Assembly: GCA_020002185.1 (NCBI GenBank)
Contig: CM034531.1
Location: 90,210,621-90,274,620, forward strand
DNA from: Paraescarpia echinospica
Taxonomy: Eukaryota > Annelida > Polychaeta > Sabellida > Siboglinidae
Direction of reading: 5' to 3'
DNA length: 64,000 bases
Part shown: positions 33,198 to 42,466 of the stretch, in pieces
Numbering within the stretch: the first letter of the stretch is position 1
Layout: every line of letters starts with the position of its first letter
Notes under the pieces: model-generated
Seen by the model: the letters and a program-made list of their open reading frames with translations, nothing else
Databases searched by the model: none
Told to the model about the DNA's origin: nothing
Translations under genes and position numbers: made by a program

Positions 33198-34279
33198 ATG
33201 AACAGCTCGTCATCAACTCATCGTTCGTCAACACATCGGTAAGACTGCTTTTATGTATGCATGCATGCATGTATGTGTACGTGCATGCGTGTGTGCGTGC
33301 ATGCGTGCATGCATGCGTGTGCATGTCACAATGGATCGTCTCCTAACACACTGCTTTTATGCAGCACCCTTTGTTTAAACAGTTGTAAGCCATGCAAGTC
33401 ACAATGGATAAAACACTGCTTTTATGCATGCATGCATGCATGCATGTGTACGTGCGTACATTTTTTTAAACCAACACATACGTAAGACTGCTTTTATGTA
33501 TGCATGCATGCATGTGTACGTGCATGCGTGTGTGCGTGCATGCGTGCATGCATGCGTGTGCGCGTTCATGCATTGACACCCTTTGTTTAAACAGTTGTAT
33601 GCCATGTATGTCACAATGGATCGTCTCCTAACACACTGCTTTTATGCAGCACCCTTTGTTTAAACAGTTGTAAGCCATGCATGTCACAATGGATAAAACA
33701 CTGCTTTTATGCATGCATGTGTACGTGCGTACATTTTTTTAAACAGTTGTAAGCACGTAAGCCTGCTTGCATGCGTATGTGCATTGTCACCCTTTGTTTA
33801 CACAGTTTTAAGCGCTTAAGTCTGCTTTTACGCATGCATGCATCCATGCATGCGTGCATGTTGTGGTTGTTTATTTTATGCATGACCCTTTGTTTAAACA
33901 GTTGTCAACACGTAAGTCTGCTTTTACGCATGCATGGTTCTCATCCTTTGTTTAAACAACAGCCTGTTTTTATACATGCATGCATGCATGCTTCATACCC
34001 TTTGTTTACACGTATTGTGGTTGTTTCTTTCATAGACCGACATGCACGGTCCAACCGTTACCTCGTCAAACACCGACTCCGACTTCAACAACCCAAACGC
34101 CACCTGCATCCACCAGCCACGACCCACACGATATCGATTGTGACAACAGCCTCATAACAATATTTCTTCGACAAGACCTGGGTTGTGGCGCACACCGATA
34201 CCACAAACGGAATGTTATTCACGACGTGGATTCAATTCGCCACCAACTACAACACTCTTCCCGATTGTTCGGGACATAA
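33198..34279 (+). CDS. Spliced 94-residue accessory protein, E1 right end
   Basis: Exon 1 is 33198-33238 (Ser/Thr/His-rich, MNSSSSTHRSSTH), donor CGGTAAGA in phase 2. Exon 2 is 34036-34279 after acceptor TTTCTTTCATAG; the combined length is 95 codons with stop. Exon 2 is Pro/Thr-rich (PTPTSTTQTPPAST), then DIDCDNSLITIFLRQDLGCG and a His/Arg-rich end. AATAAA follows at 34321, 41 bp after the stop. The intron is almost entirely ATGCATGC-type repeats. No family recognised. It is the last gene before the right TIR. Confidence 0.55.
33241..34010. repeat. ATGCATGC / TTTAAACAGTTG intron repeats
   Basis: Tandem and nested repeats of two blocks: CTGCTTTTATG followed by GCATGCATGC alternations, and CACCCTTTGTTTAAACAGTTG. 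Several copies retain an ACACGTAAG(A/T)CTGCTTTTA junction resembling the real 5' splice site at 33239. His/Cys-rich open frames here are repeat translations. Confidence 0.85.
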
Positions 34280-34630
34280 ATCGTCCGACTTCAATATGGG
34301 GACCACTGCCATAACGCAGCAATAAATTTCTCTCTACTACTCACGTTTTCACGCGTCTGTATCCACTGCATAAACACCCTACGAACAGTATCACCAACTG
34401 AACGTTAGTGTATTTATGCATTTGGTTTCGTTGTAATCCCACGACTAGATGTATTTATTTATTTAAACGCATTGGTTTCGTTTTAATCAGAGCACTAGAA
34501 CGCACAGCCTTAGCCAGCTATGCTGTCATGCAGGGGTCATAGTCCACTCCAGCAGCCGCAGCGCTTATCGCTGCTGTCAACATAGGGTACAGTGGGGCAT
34601 CCACATAGGGCTGACGGGGAGAATCTGCAC

Positions 34631-34982
34631 ACAGTGGTTTTATCGTGGTTATATATTCGCGCGATAAACGCATTATTGCTTACGTCAGCACGCGCTAAGT
34701 ACGGCGTTGATCGCTAGGGGACGAACTAAAAGGGTCTCTGCACTCACCGCTAGGTGGCATCTCGGGGTAATCAATCACGTTTTTTATAAGTAAGTGTCCA
34801 AAACCAATTAGTGTCAAAAAAAGCCTTTGATCTTTTTTTATAAGTAGGTTCCCGAAAACAATTAGTGTCCAAAAAAAAGCCTTTGATCTTTTTTTATAAG
34901 TAGATTGCCGAAAACGTTTAGTGGTCATTAAAACGTTTTTTATAAGTAGGGTTTTGAGACCGAAACAGACCTCTATACTACT
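34631..34982 (-). repeat. E1 right terminal inverted repeat
   Basis: Reverse complement of the left repeat (17604-17953), including the ~54-bp internal units and the outermost AGTAGTATAGAGG. It ends at ...ACTACT, directly followed by AACATG (34983-34988). Confidence 0.92.
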
Positions 34983-35051
34983 AACATGTTTTCCAAGTTC
35001 AAATAAATAGCAGTTGTAATTATGAGATATTTGTATGCGTACCTATGTATG

Positions 35052-35810
35052 TCTATACAGGGGGAGACCTTTTCACAATGATACGTATATACAGGAGGAT
35101 ACCTTTTCACATTGATACGTATATACAGGGGGAAACCTTTTCACATTGATACGTATATACAGGGGGAAACCTTTTCACATTGATACGTGTATACAGGGGG
35201 AGACCTTTTCACATTGATACGTATATACAGGGGGAGACATTTTCACATTGATACATATATGAAGGTGGAGACCTTTTCACATTGATACGTATATACAGGG
35301 GGAGATCTTTTCACATTTATACGTATATACAGGGGGAGATCTTTTCACATTTATACGTATATACAGGGGGAGACCTTTTCACATTGATACGTATATACAG
35401 GGGGAGACCTTTTCACGTTGATACGTATATACAGGGGGACATATTTTCACATTGATACGTACATACAGGGGAGACCTTTTCACATTGATACGTATATACA
35501 GGGGGAGACCTTTTCACATCGACACGTATATACAGGGGGAGACCTTTTCACATTGATACGTACATACAGGGGAGACCTTTTCACATTGATACGTTTATAT
35601 AGGGGGAGACCTGTTCACATTGATACGTATATACAGGGGGAGACCTTTTCACATTGATACGTATATACAGGGGGAGACCTTTTCACATTGATACGTGTAT
35701 ACAGGGGGAGATCTGTTCACATTGATACGTATATACAGGGGGAGACCTTTTTATATTGATACGTATATACAGGGGAAACCTTTTCACATTGATACGTATA
35801 CGGGAGACAT
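35052..35810. repeat. 34-bp minisatellite
   Basis: About 22 copies of a 34-bp unit with core CAGGGGGAGACCTTTTCACA followed by TTGATACGTATATA. It starts 64 bp beyond the E1 target duplication. Open frames (DTYIQGRPFHI) are repeat translations. Confidence 0.95.
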
Positions 35811-35814
35811 TTGT

Positions 35815-36990
35815 TTAGGTTGTATAACTTATATTGTTTGCACAATTCAAAAACTCGATGCACACCACTCGCAGCGGTATTACTTCGTTTGATAAATGAT
35901 CTGTATTAAATGTTCTGCAGTATTGCCACAATCGTCTTCTAAAAATATCGCAAATAATATACTTGTTCTAGCAACATTTGTTTTCAAGTGATACATATTG
36001 TAATCATAATTTACATAATCAACTTCAACAACTTGTAATTGTAATTTTTTTATTTGTATTATACCTAATTTAACAAAGGAAAATTACGCATTTTCGATTT
36101 GATTTTTTTTAATTACAATAACAAGTGGAAGGTCACTGCGGGCCACCATTTCACATTTAAATTTGATGTTTACGCTTTTCACAGGCAGCAGCACTTAATC
36201 AGTTTGCACATTTCATATAAGTTGACGTTGGAATGAGAACACAATGTTCTATGTAGTGATCTATTATTAATGTAACTATGTTGAATAGCGTGGTTTGAAT
36301 CGCCATCTAAGCAGATTTTTTAATAATTACAATCGAGGTACAATTTTTCAAAGGACACATAATAAGTATTTTTAACGGCAAGTTGCCCTGCGCTGCGCCA
36401 CAACTAACCACGAAGTTACATGTCTACGCAGTAGCAGAGAAGTGTTCTAGAATATAGATTACGTTGGTGTATCCAATAATACTAACAGTTATGGGGAATA
36501 TCAGAAGGCTTAAAAATCCAATTTTGTACAATCGTGGCGGTGTGCGGCGGCCAGTCGTAGGCCATTCACAACCTTACGATCATATGCGATTGGGCTACGA
36601 CGGTCGAAATGCGTCGCAGCGCACAAAATTGGGCGGTGTGCGGCAAGCTTTAGCATAACGTTAGTTATGCAACATAATACCTCTTTGTAAAAGGAATGTT
36701 TACGTTCATAATACAAAGTACGTAACTATAAAAGCATAGATATTATAACAAAATATTTCGTTTCAGATTTGAACTTCCTCTACTGATAGGAAAAATATAG
36801 GGGTGAGTCTAAGCTACTTGTTTATAATGCATACGTGCTGGTGTGTAGGCGTATATTTGCATGATTAGTGTATATATGCATACATGAATATTTATGAATG
36901 CTTGTGCGTGTGTTCGTGTGCGTGTGCGTGCGCGTGAGCGTGCGTGTGCGTTTGCGAGTGTGGGTGTATGACAGGGCCTAAATTGGCCGT
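35815..36990. other. Non-coding stretch
   Basis: AT-rich, no supported gene. It holds the 19-bp block aattgggcggtgtgcggca (36627-36645) also present at 16552-16570, and a GT-rich run near 36900-36965. The missing first exon of eight-cysteine gene 2 could lie here or inside the LINE-invaded intron; I cannot fix it. Confidence 0.5.
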
Positions 36991-37149
36991 GTCAAATCAG
37001 CTTTTCGATAAAGTTTAACAAGAGATTTAACAAGACTGCCATCCAGAGAATTAACTCTAGATGGCAGGTGGACAAGGAAGCCCTTTGGCTTATCGAGAGT
37101 CCAACCCTTTTATCTACATATACCCAGCCCTTCTGAGGTATGTGTCGAT

Positions 37150-40010
37150 TTAATTTTTAAACATATTCACACTACTAGCACCCACACAATCATCAGATAA
37201 TCTGTTCCATTCATTCACAGTCCTTTGTGATAATGAGAACTTTCTCACGTCTAATCTACACTGCTCCTTTACTAATGTAACGTCATGTCCTCTAGTCTTT
37301 CTATCTTTCTTAACTGAAAAAAACATATTTATATCAATATTTTCATAACCATTCAATATTTTAAACACTTCTATCTGATCTCCTCTCAATCTCATGGTCT
37401 CTAGTGTTGTTAATCCACATTCTTTTAGGCGTTTTTCATAACTAAGATCCCTCAGTTTTGGTATCATTTTAGTCGCTCTCCTCTGTACTCTTTCTAGCAT
37501 ATCTATGTCCTTCTTGCGGTATGGCCTCCACGCTTGTATACAATATTCTAAATGAGGCCTAACTATTGTTTTGTACAGCGGTATTATTAGTTCTTTTTCT
37601 TTACATGCTATATTTCGCCTAATCAATCCAAGGATTTGATTTCCCTTTGAAGCTGCAATTCCACACTGCTCTGAAACCTTCATGTCAGCACTAATTGTCA
37701 GCCCTAAGTCTTTTTCTTTTACAGTAGTACTTAGTACAGTTCCCCCCATTGTATATTCTACATATTCATTCCCATGTCCTGTGTGAAGGCATTTACATTT
37801 CCCAAAATTGAACAACATTTGCCACTTTTCAGACCATTTGATCAATCTGTCAAGATCATCTTGTAAATACTGTCTATCTACATCACTTTTAATCCTTCTA
37901 AACACTTTTGTATCATCTGCAAATTTCAACACCTTGCTAGCTATATCATCCTCCAAATCGTTTATATATATTAAGAATAAAATAGGTCCCAGTACTGATC
38001 CCTGTGGAACCTCACTCAAAACTGATTTCCAGTTTGAAGCCTCCCCATCAACAACTACACTTTGTCTTCTGTCAATCAGCCATTTTTCTATCCAGTTAAT
38101 TATACCATTTCCTATGCCATGGGCATTTAGTTTAAGCAGTAATCTCTGATGTGGCACTTTGTCGAAAGCTTTTTGAAAATCTAAGTAGATGATATCTACT
38201 GGTGATCCATCATCTACCCATTTTTGATATCTTCCAAAAAACATAACATATTTGTTAAGCATGACCTCGCTTTTAGAAACCCATGTTGAGATGGGTCTAT
38301 CAAGTTTTGTTTAACAAGAAAATCCACAATGTGATCTTTAATTAGTCTTTCTAATAATTTACAAATTACTGATGTTAAACTCACTGGTCTACAGTTCTCT
38401 GACTTGTTTCTCGAACCTTTTTTGAATAACGGTATAATGTTTGCTTCTTTCCATTCTAAAGGAACCACTCCCTCTTCTAATGACAAGTTGAAAACTGTTG
38501 CAAGCGGTATGCTAATTTGTTCTACAATTTCCAATAGTAGTTTGGGTGGAATACCATCCACTCCAGGTGATTTATTTTCCTTCATAGCCCTAATTTTCTT
38601 AGCTATCATTTCTGGGGTTACAATTAACTGTCTTAAATAGTCTGATTCTGCCCCCTTGAACTTAGCCTCTGGTACTGGCAGTGAACTAGTGTCTTCTCTG
38701 GTAAACACTGAACTAAAATACTCATTTTGGTCTTCTGCCATTAAGAATCCTTCTGATATTATATTTCCAGCACTATCTTCTAGAGGACCGACCTTATCCT
38801 GAACTTTCTGTTTGCTTCGAACATACGCATAAAAACTCTTGCTGTCATGTTTTATATTACAAGCTAATTTATGTTCATAGCTTCTCTTTGAATTTCTAAT
38901 TTCAGCTGTAGCTTGGTTTAGTGCTTCTTTATAAATGTTGTAGTCTTCGTCATTTCCAGTACGTCTATATGACTTCCACATCATTTGTTTATACTTAATT
39001 TTTCTAATGGCTTCTTTCGATAAGTATTTCTTTCTGGTCCGTTTCCCTTGTTTTTTGAAGGGAACAAATTTATCTACGATGCACTCTATTTCATTCTTTA
39101 AGATATTCCAGTATTCTGTTGCTGTCTTATTCTTCAGTGTATTATTCCAGTCTATCTTTGCTAAATAATTCCTCATTTCCTTATATCTTCCTTTGTGGAA
39201 ATTTCTCCTGAACTGCTTTTTATTATTTCTTTCTGATTTTACTTTGATGGTAAAATGTATCTGGTTGTGATCACTACTTCCCAGAGGCTCACATAATTTA
39301 ACATTGTCAACTAATTCATTCTGTGAGGACAAAACTAAGTCTAACACATTCTCTCCCCTGGTTGGTTCTAGCACATGTTGAGAAAGGAAACTATCTTGTA
39401 CTAAAACTAAAAACTTGTGGTCCTCACTACCCATACTCTGTAGAGATTTCCATTTTATATGCCCATCATTAAAATCCCCCATAATAACACAGTCCCGTTT
39501 GCTCACTTCCCTTATAGCGTTTTGTATTTTTTCATTCTCTTCTATGCTTATGTTTGGACTTCGATAAACTAATCCAACCGTTAACGTTGAGTTTCCTGTA
39601 ACTATGTTACACCAAACAGCTTCTTCGCAATCTGCTTCTCTGTCTAATTTTATTTCATAAGCCTGGATAGATTCTTTAATATATAAAATAACTCTACCTC
39701 CCCTTCTTCCTATTCTATCTTTCCTAAACATTACATATCCTGTCAGTCCCAATTCGGCATTTGATATATCGGTGGTTGTCCACGATTCAGTTATACCTAT
39801 TATGTGAGGGTCAATATCTTCTACCATAATGTTTAGTTCATTTCTTTTGTTTACTATACTCCTTGCATTTAAACAAACACATTTATACCCAGCTTCAGAA
39901 CAGTTTTCCAGACTGTTCTTTGCTGAATTATTTTTGCTGTCTTTATCTATGCCTCCAGTTTCAGGCTTCTCTGCGAGTCCCCCCTGCGAATTTAGTTTAA
40001 ATAGATGCAA
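37150..40010 (-). pseudogene. LINE ORF2: endonuclease plus reverse transcriptase
   Basis: N-terminal EEP endonuclease: CLNARSIVNKRNEL, IIGITESW, GRRGGRVILYIKE, LVYRSPN, VIMGDFND and LGSSDHNQIHF, carrying the usual N, E, D, SDH catalytic residues. The RT carries KSPGVDGIPPKLL, NCRPVSLTSV, DFQKAFDKVPH, PQGSVLGPILF and KFADDTK (active site FADD), with the CR1-type C-terminus (TLVKEQCRLD, RTVNEWNRLS). One frameshift near 38250 (between FLEDIKN and KWVDDG) splits the endonuclease/RT start from the rest, so it is not functional as read. It starts inside the last codons of ORF1. Confidence 0.9.
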
Positions 40011-41044
40011 CCTGTCCCACTGTCAACAGATCGCAGCAGATTCTCTGAGAATACTGCTGCCCCCTTTCCACTTAGATGGAGGCCATCTTTCATGTACATA
40101 TCTTCTCTCCCAACAAAGTACCCCCATAAATCTATGAATCCCACGCCCTCTTCCTCACACATCTGCTCAACTAGTGCATTGATCGCCATCCTCTTACAGT
40201 TTCTGTATCTTGCCCCCCTTCCTCCCATTACTGGCAAAATTCCTGAGAGAATAACCTGTTCCACTCTTGTCTTCTTTAGCTTCCTCACTAGATGTCTGTA
40301 CTTCTGAACTATCCCAGTTGTTCCCTCCTTGTCTGCATTGTTTGTCCCAACGTGTACTAGTATAGACCCTCCCTTGCCATGCCCCAATACCTTCTCTACC
40401 CTTTCGGTCACATGCTCTATCCTAGCCCCCGGTAGACATACAACAACGTCCTTCCCCTCGCATATAGTCTTGTCTGTTTTTCTCAGAATTGAATCGCCCA
40501 TAAACACTCTCTCTTTTCTCCTTGCCCCCTCAATCACTGCCTCGGAGTAGCTCCTCCGGTTTGCATATGTCTGGTTGTTGTCTTTTCCTCTTGTCGTCTT
40601 CTCTCCTGTCACATTCTCTTCCATTCCCTTCTTTCCTGTCGCGTTTTCTCTTTTCCCCTTTCCTCCTGTCATCTTCTCTTCTAGCACATTTACTCTCACT
40701 TCATTTCGTCCCTTCTTCTTTCCTCCCATCACATTTTCTTCTCTCCTCTCCCGTCCCTTTTCCCCGGCTATCTCCTTCACTACGGTCACTTTCTCCCCTG
40801 TCACCTTCACGCCTGTCATGTTTTCTCTTTTTTGCTGAACACTCTGTCTTCTTCCGTCAGTCTTCTGTCTCACAGTCTTGCCAACTGCCTCTGTGGTATC
40901 TGTATCGCTGTCGCGTCTCTCCTCGTTTTCTACAGTCTGACTACTTGTTGATCTATCCCCACTGGCCCGTTTTCTTTTCATCTGCCGAACAATTTTCCTC
41001 CGTCCCTCTTTTTTCTCAATGTCTTGTTCCTTCAAACCGGTCAC
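39992..41044 (-). CDS. LINE ORF1 with SGNH-hydrolase (esterase) domain
   Basis: 350 residues. The N-terminal half is very charged (Lys/Glu/Arg, repeated MTGGK/ENVTG-like heptads), as expected for a nucleic-acid-binding region. The C-terminal half is a GDSL/SGNH esterase: FMGDSILRKTD (block I Ser), VHVGTNNAD (block III Asn) and DGLHLSGKG (block V Asp and His). Esterase-type ORF1 proteins are known from CR1-clade LINEs. The open frame is uninterrupted; the second copy at 48493-49558 is broken. Confidence 0.85.
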   Translation of the reverse strand: MTGLKEQDIEKKEGRRKIVRQMKRKRASGDRSTSSQTVENEERRDSDTDTTEAVGKTVRQKTDGRRQSVQQKRENMTGVKVTGEKVTVVKEIAGEKGRERREENVMGGKKKGRNEVRVNVLEEKMTGGKGKRENATGKKGMEENVTGEKTTRGKDNNQTYANRRSYSEAVIEGARRKERVFMGDSILRKTDKTICEGKDVVVCLPGARIEHVTERVEKVLGHGKGGSILVHVGTNNADKEGTTGIVQKYRHLVRKLKKTRVEQVILSGILPVMGGRGARYRNCKRMAINALVEQMCEEEGVGFIDLWGYFVGREDMYMKDGLHLSGKGAAVFSENLLRSVDSGTGCIYLN

Positions 41045-41160
41045 CTTCCCTCCTCTCAGTCTCCTTTCTTCAGTCTCCGTGTCACAACTCTGCTCCTTCT
41101 GTGTTGTAGAATTCTCAACTCTCTCCGCGTCATCCCTCTCTGCTCCATCTATTGAACATT

Positions 41161-41620
41161 AATATCAGACCATGATCACTCGTGACGCCTTCAGAAATCT
41201 CAAAGCGATGGCCGGTGATGTGTCAACCAAACTACCTCTAAAGATCTTATACAATACCTGATGCTACAGAGCTAAACAAATTCTATACTCGCTTCGACAA
41301 AAAGACCTTTACGTCCAAGTGCACAGAGCTGCTGGCAACCATCCCCTCATCCTCCCCATGTGAGATCATCATCTCTGAAGACAACGTGACTCGCCATTTC
41401 AAGAGGACCAGTACAAGGAAAGCTTTCGGGCGTGATTTGTTGATACCATGTAGGGCTATCTTCTCCGATCATGTGCTGATGAACTGGCTCCTCAGTTCTC
41501 ACAACCTTTCTAGGAGTCTGTAAATATCGACATCATTGCCAACCTCTGGAAAACAAGCACCGTCATTCCTATGCCTTAAATATCCTCCCCTCAGGAACTC
41601 AACCACTACAGGCCAGTTGT
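41161..41620 (+). pseudogene. RTE-like LINE reverse transcriptase fragment
   Basis: Decayed + strand RT lead-in: a KFYTRFDKK-like segment near 41277, a degenerate GRD/DLLIP block near 41430, then SLPTSGKQAPSFLCLKYPPL and a degenerate ELNHYRPV (41590-41620). It ends abruptly at the TG microsatellite. Duplicated at 49662-50121. Confidence 0.55.
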
Positions 41621-42450
41621 GTGTATGTGTGTATGTGTGTATGTGTGTATGTTTGTATGTGTGTATGTGTGTATGTGTGTATGTGTGTATGTGTGTATGT
41701 TTGTATGTATGTATGTGTGTATGTGTGTATGTGTGTATGTTTGTGTATGTAATGTATGTGTATGTATGTATGTATGTATGTATGTATGTATGTATGTATG
41801 TATGTATGTATGTATGTATGTATGTATGTACGTATTTGCGTACGCATGCATGTACGTGTGTATATACGTATATAAGTACGTATGAGTGTATATGTGTATG
41901 TGTGTATGTGTGTATGTGTGTATGTGTGTATGTGTGTATGTGTGTATGTGTGTATGTGTGTGTGTGTGTGTGTGTGTATGTGTGTATGTGTGTATGTGTG
42001 TATGTGTGTATGTGTGTATGTGTGTGTATGTGTGTATGTGTATGTGTGTATGTATGTGTGTGTATGTGTGTATATGTATGTGTATGTGTGTATGTGTGTA
42101 TGTGTGTATGTGTGTATGTGTGTATGTGTGTATGTGTGTATGTGTGTATGTGTGTATGTGTGTATGTGTGTATGTGTGTATGTGTGTATGTGTGTATGTG
42201 TGTATGTATGTATGTATGTATGTATGTATGTATGTACGTATGTATTTGCGTACGTATGCATGTACGTGTGTATATACGTATATAAGTACGTATGTATGTA
42301 CGTATGGATGTACGTATGGATGTACGTATGTATGTACACACAGCAGTATGAAAGTACGTATATTTGTACGTATATATGTACATAAGTATTTATGTACGTA
42401 TGTATGTACCTATGTATGCTCGTATGTATGTACGTATGTATGTATGTACG
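41619..42450. repeat. TGTA/TGTG microsatellite, copy 1
   Basis: About 830 bp of TGTATGTG and TGTA units with embedded ACGTATTTGCGTACG blocks. It explains all the YVCMCVC and THTHIHT open frames. It lies in the inferred intron upstream of the signal-peptide exon of gene 2. Confidence 0.95.
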
Positions 42451-42466
42451 TCATTCACCATTTCAG

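Larger units (their letters stand above)
17604..34982. mobile_element. Complete Polinton/Maverick element E1
   Basis: 17,379 bp bounded by terminal inverted repeats of about 350 bp that begin AGTAGTATAGAGG. It is flanked by a perfect 6-bp direct repeat AACATG (17598-17603 and 34983-34988). A 6-bp target duplication and ends starting AG are known hallmarks of Polintons. Its genes include DDE integrase, protein-primed PolB, packaging ATPase, adenain-like protease, double-jelly-roll capsid and penton-like proteins. Most large genes carry stops or frameshifts, so this copy looks inactive. Left genes run on +, PolB and most of the right block on -. Confidence 0.93.
37000..41160 (-). mobile_element. 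CR1-like LINE, nearly full length
   Basis: Minus-strand non-LTR element with ORF1 (41044-39992) and ORF2 (40010-37150), followed by a 3' UTR that shares sequence with the fragment at 1880-2993. ORF2 has an apurinic-type endonuclease then reverse transcriptase. A frameshift near 38250 divides ORF2. The element sits upstream of eight-cysteine gene 2, and its left part beyond 39551 is included in the 8.5-kb duplication. Confidence 0.88.

Noticed and set aside
33119..33485. Cys/His-rich HACMCTC open frames
   Set aside because: Translations of the ATGCATGC intron repeats of the 94-aa gene.
35052..35810. CRISPR array
   Set aside because: The 34-bp units are contiguous with no unique spacers, in eukaryotic DNA with no cas genes.
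40005..41109. Ser/Pro-rich + strand open frames opposite LINE ORF1 (and 48506-49623)
   Set aside because: Antisense shadow of the esterase-type ORF1.
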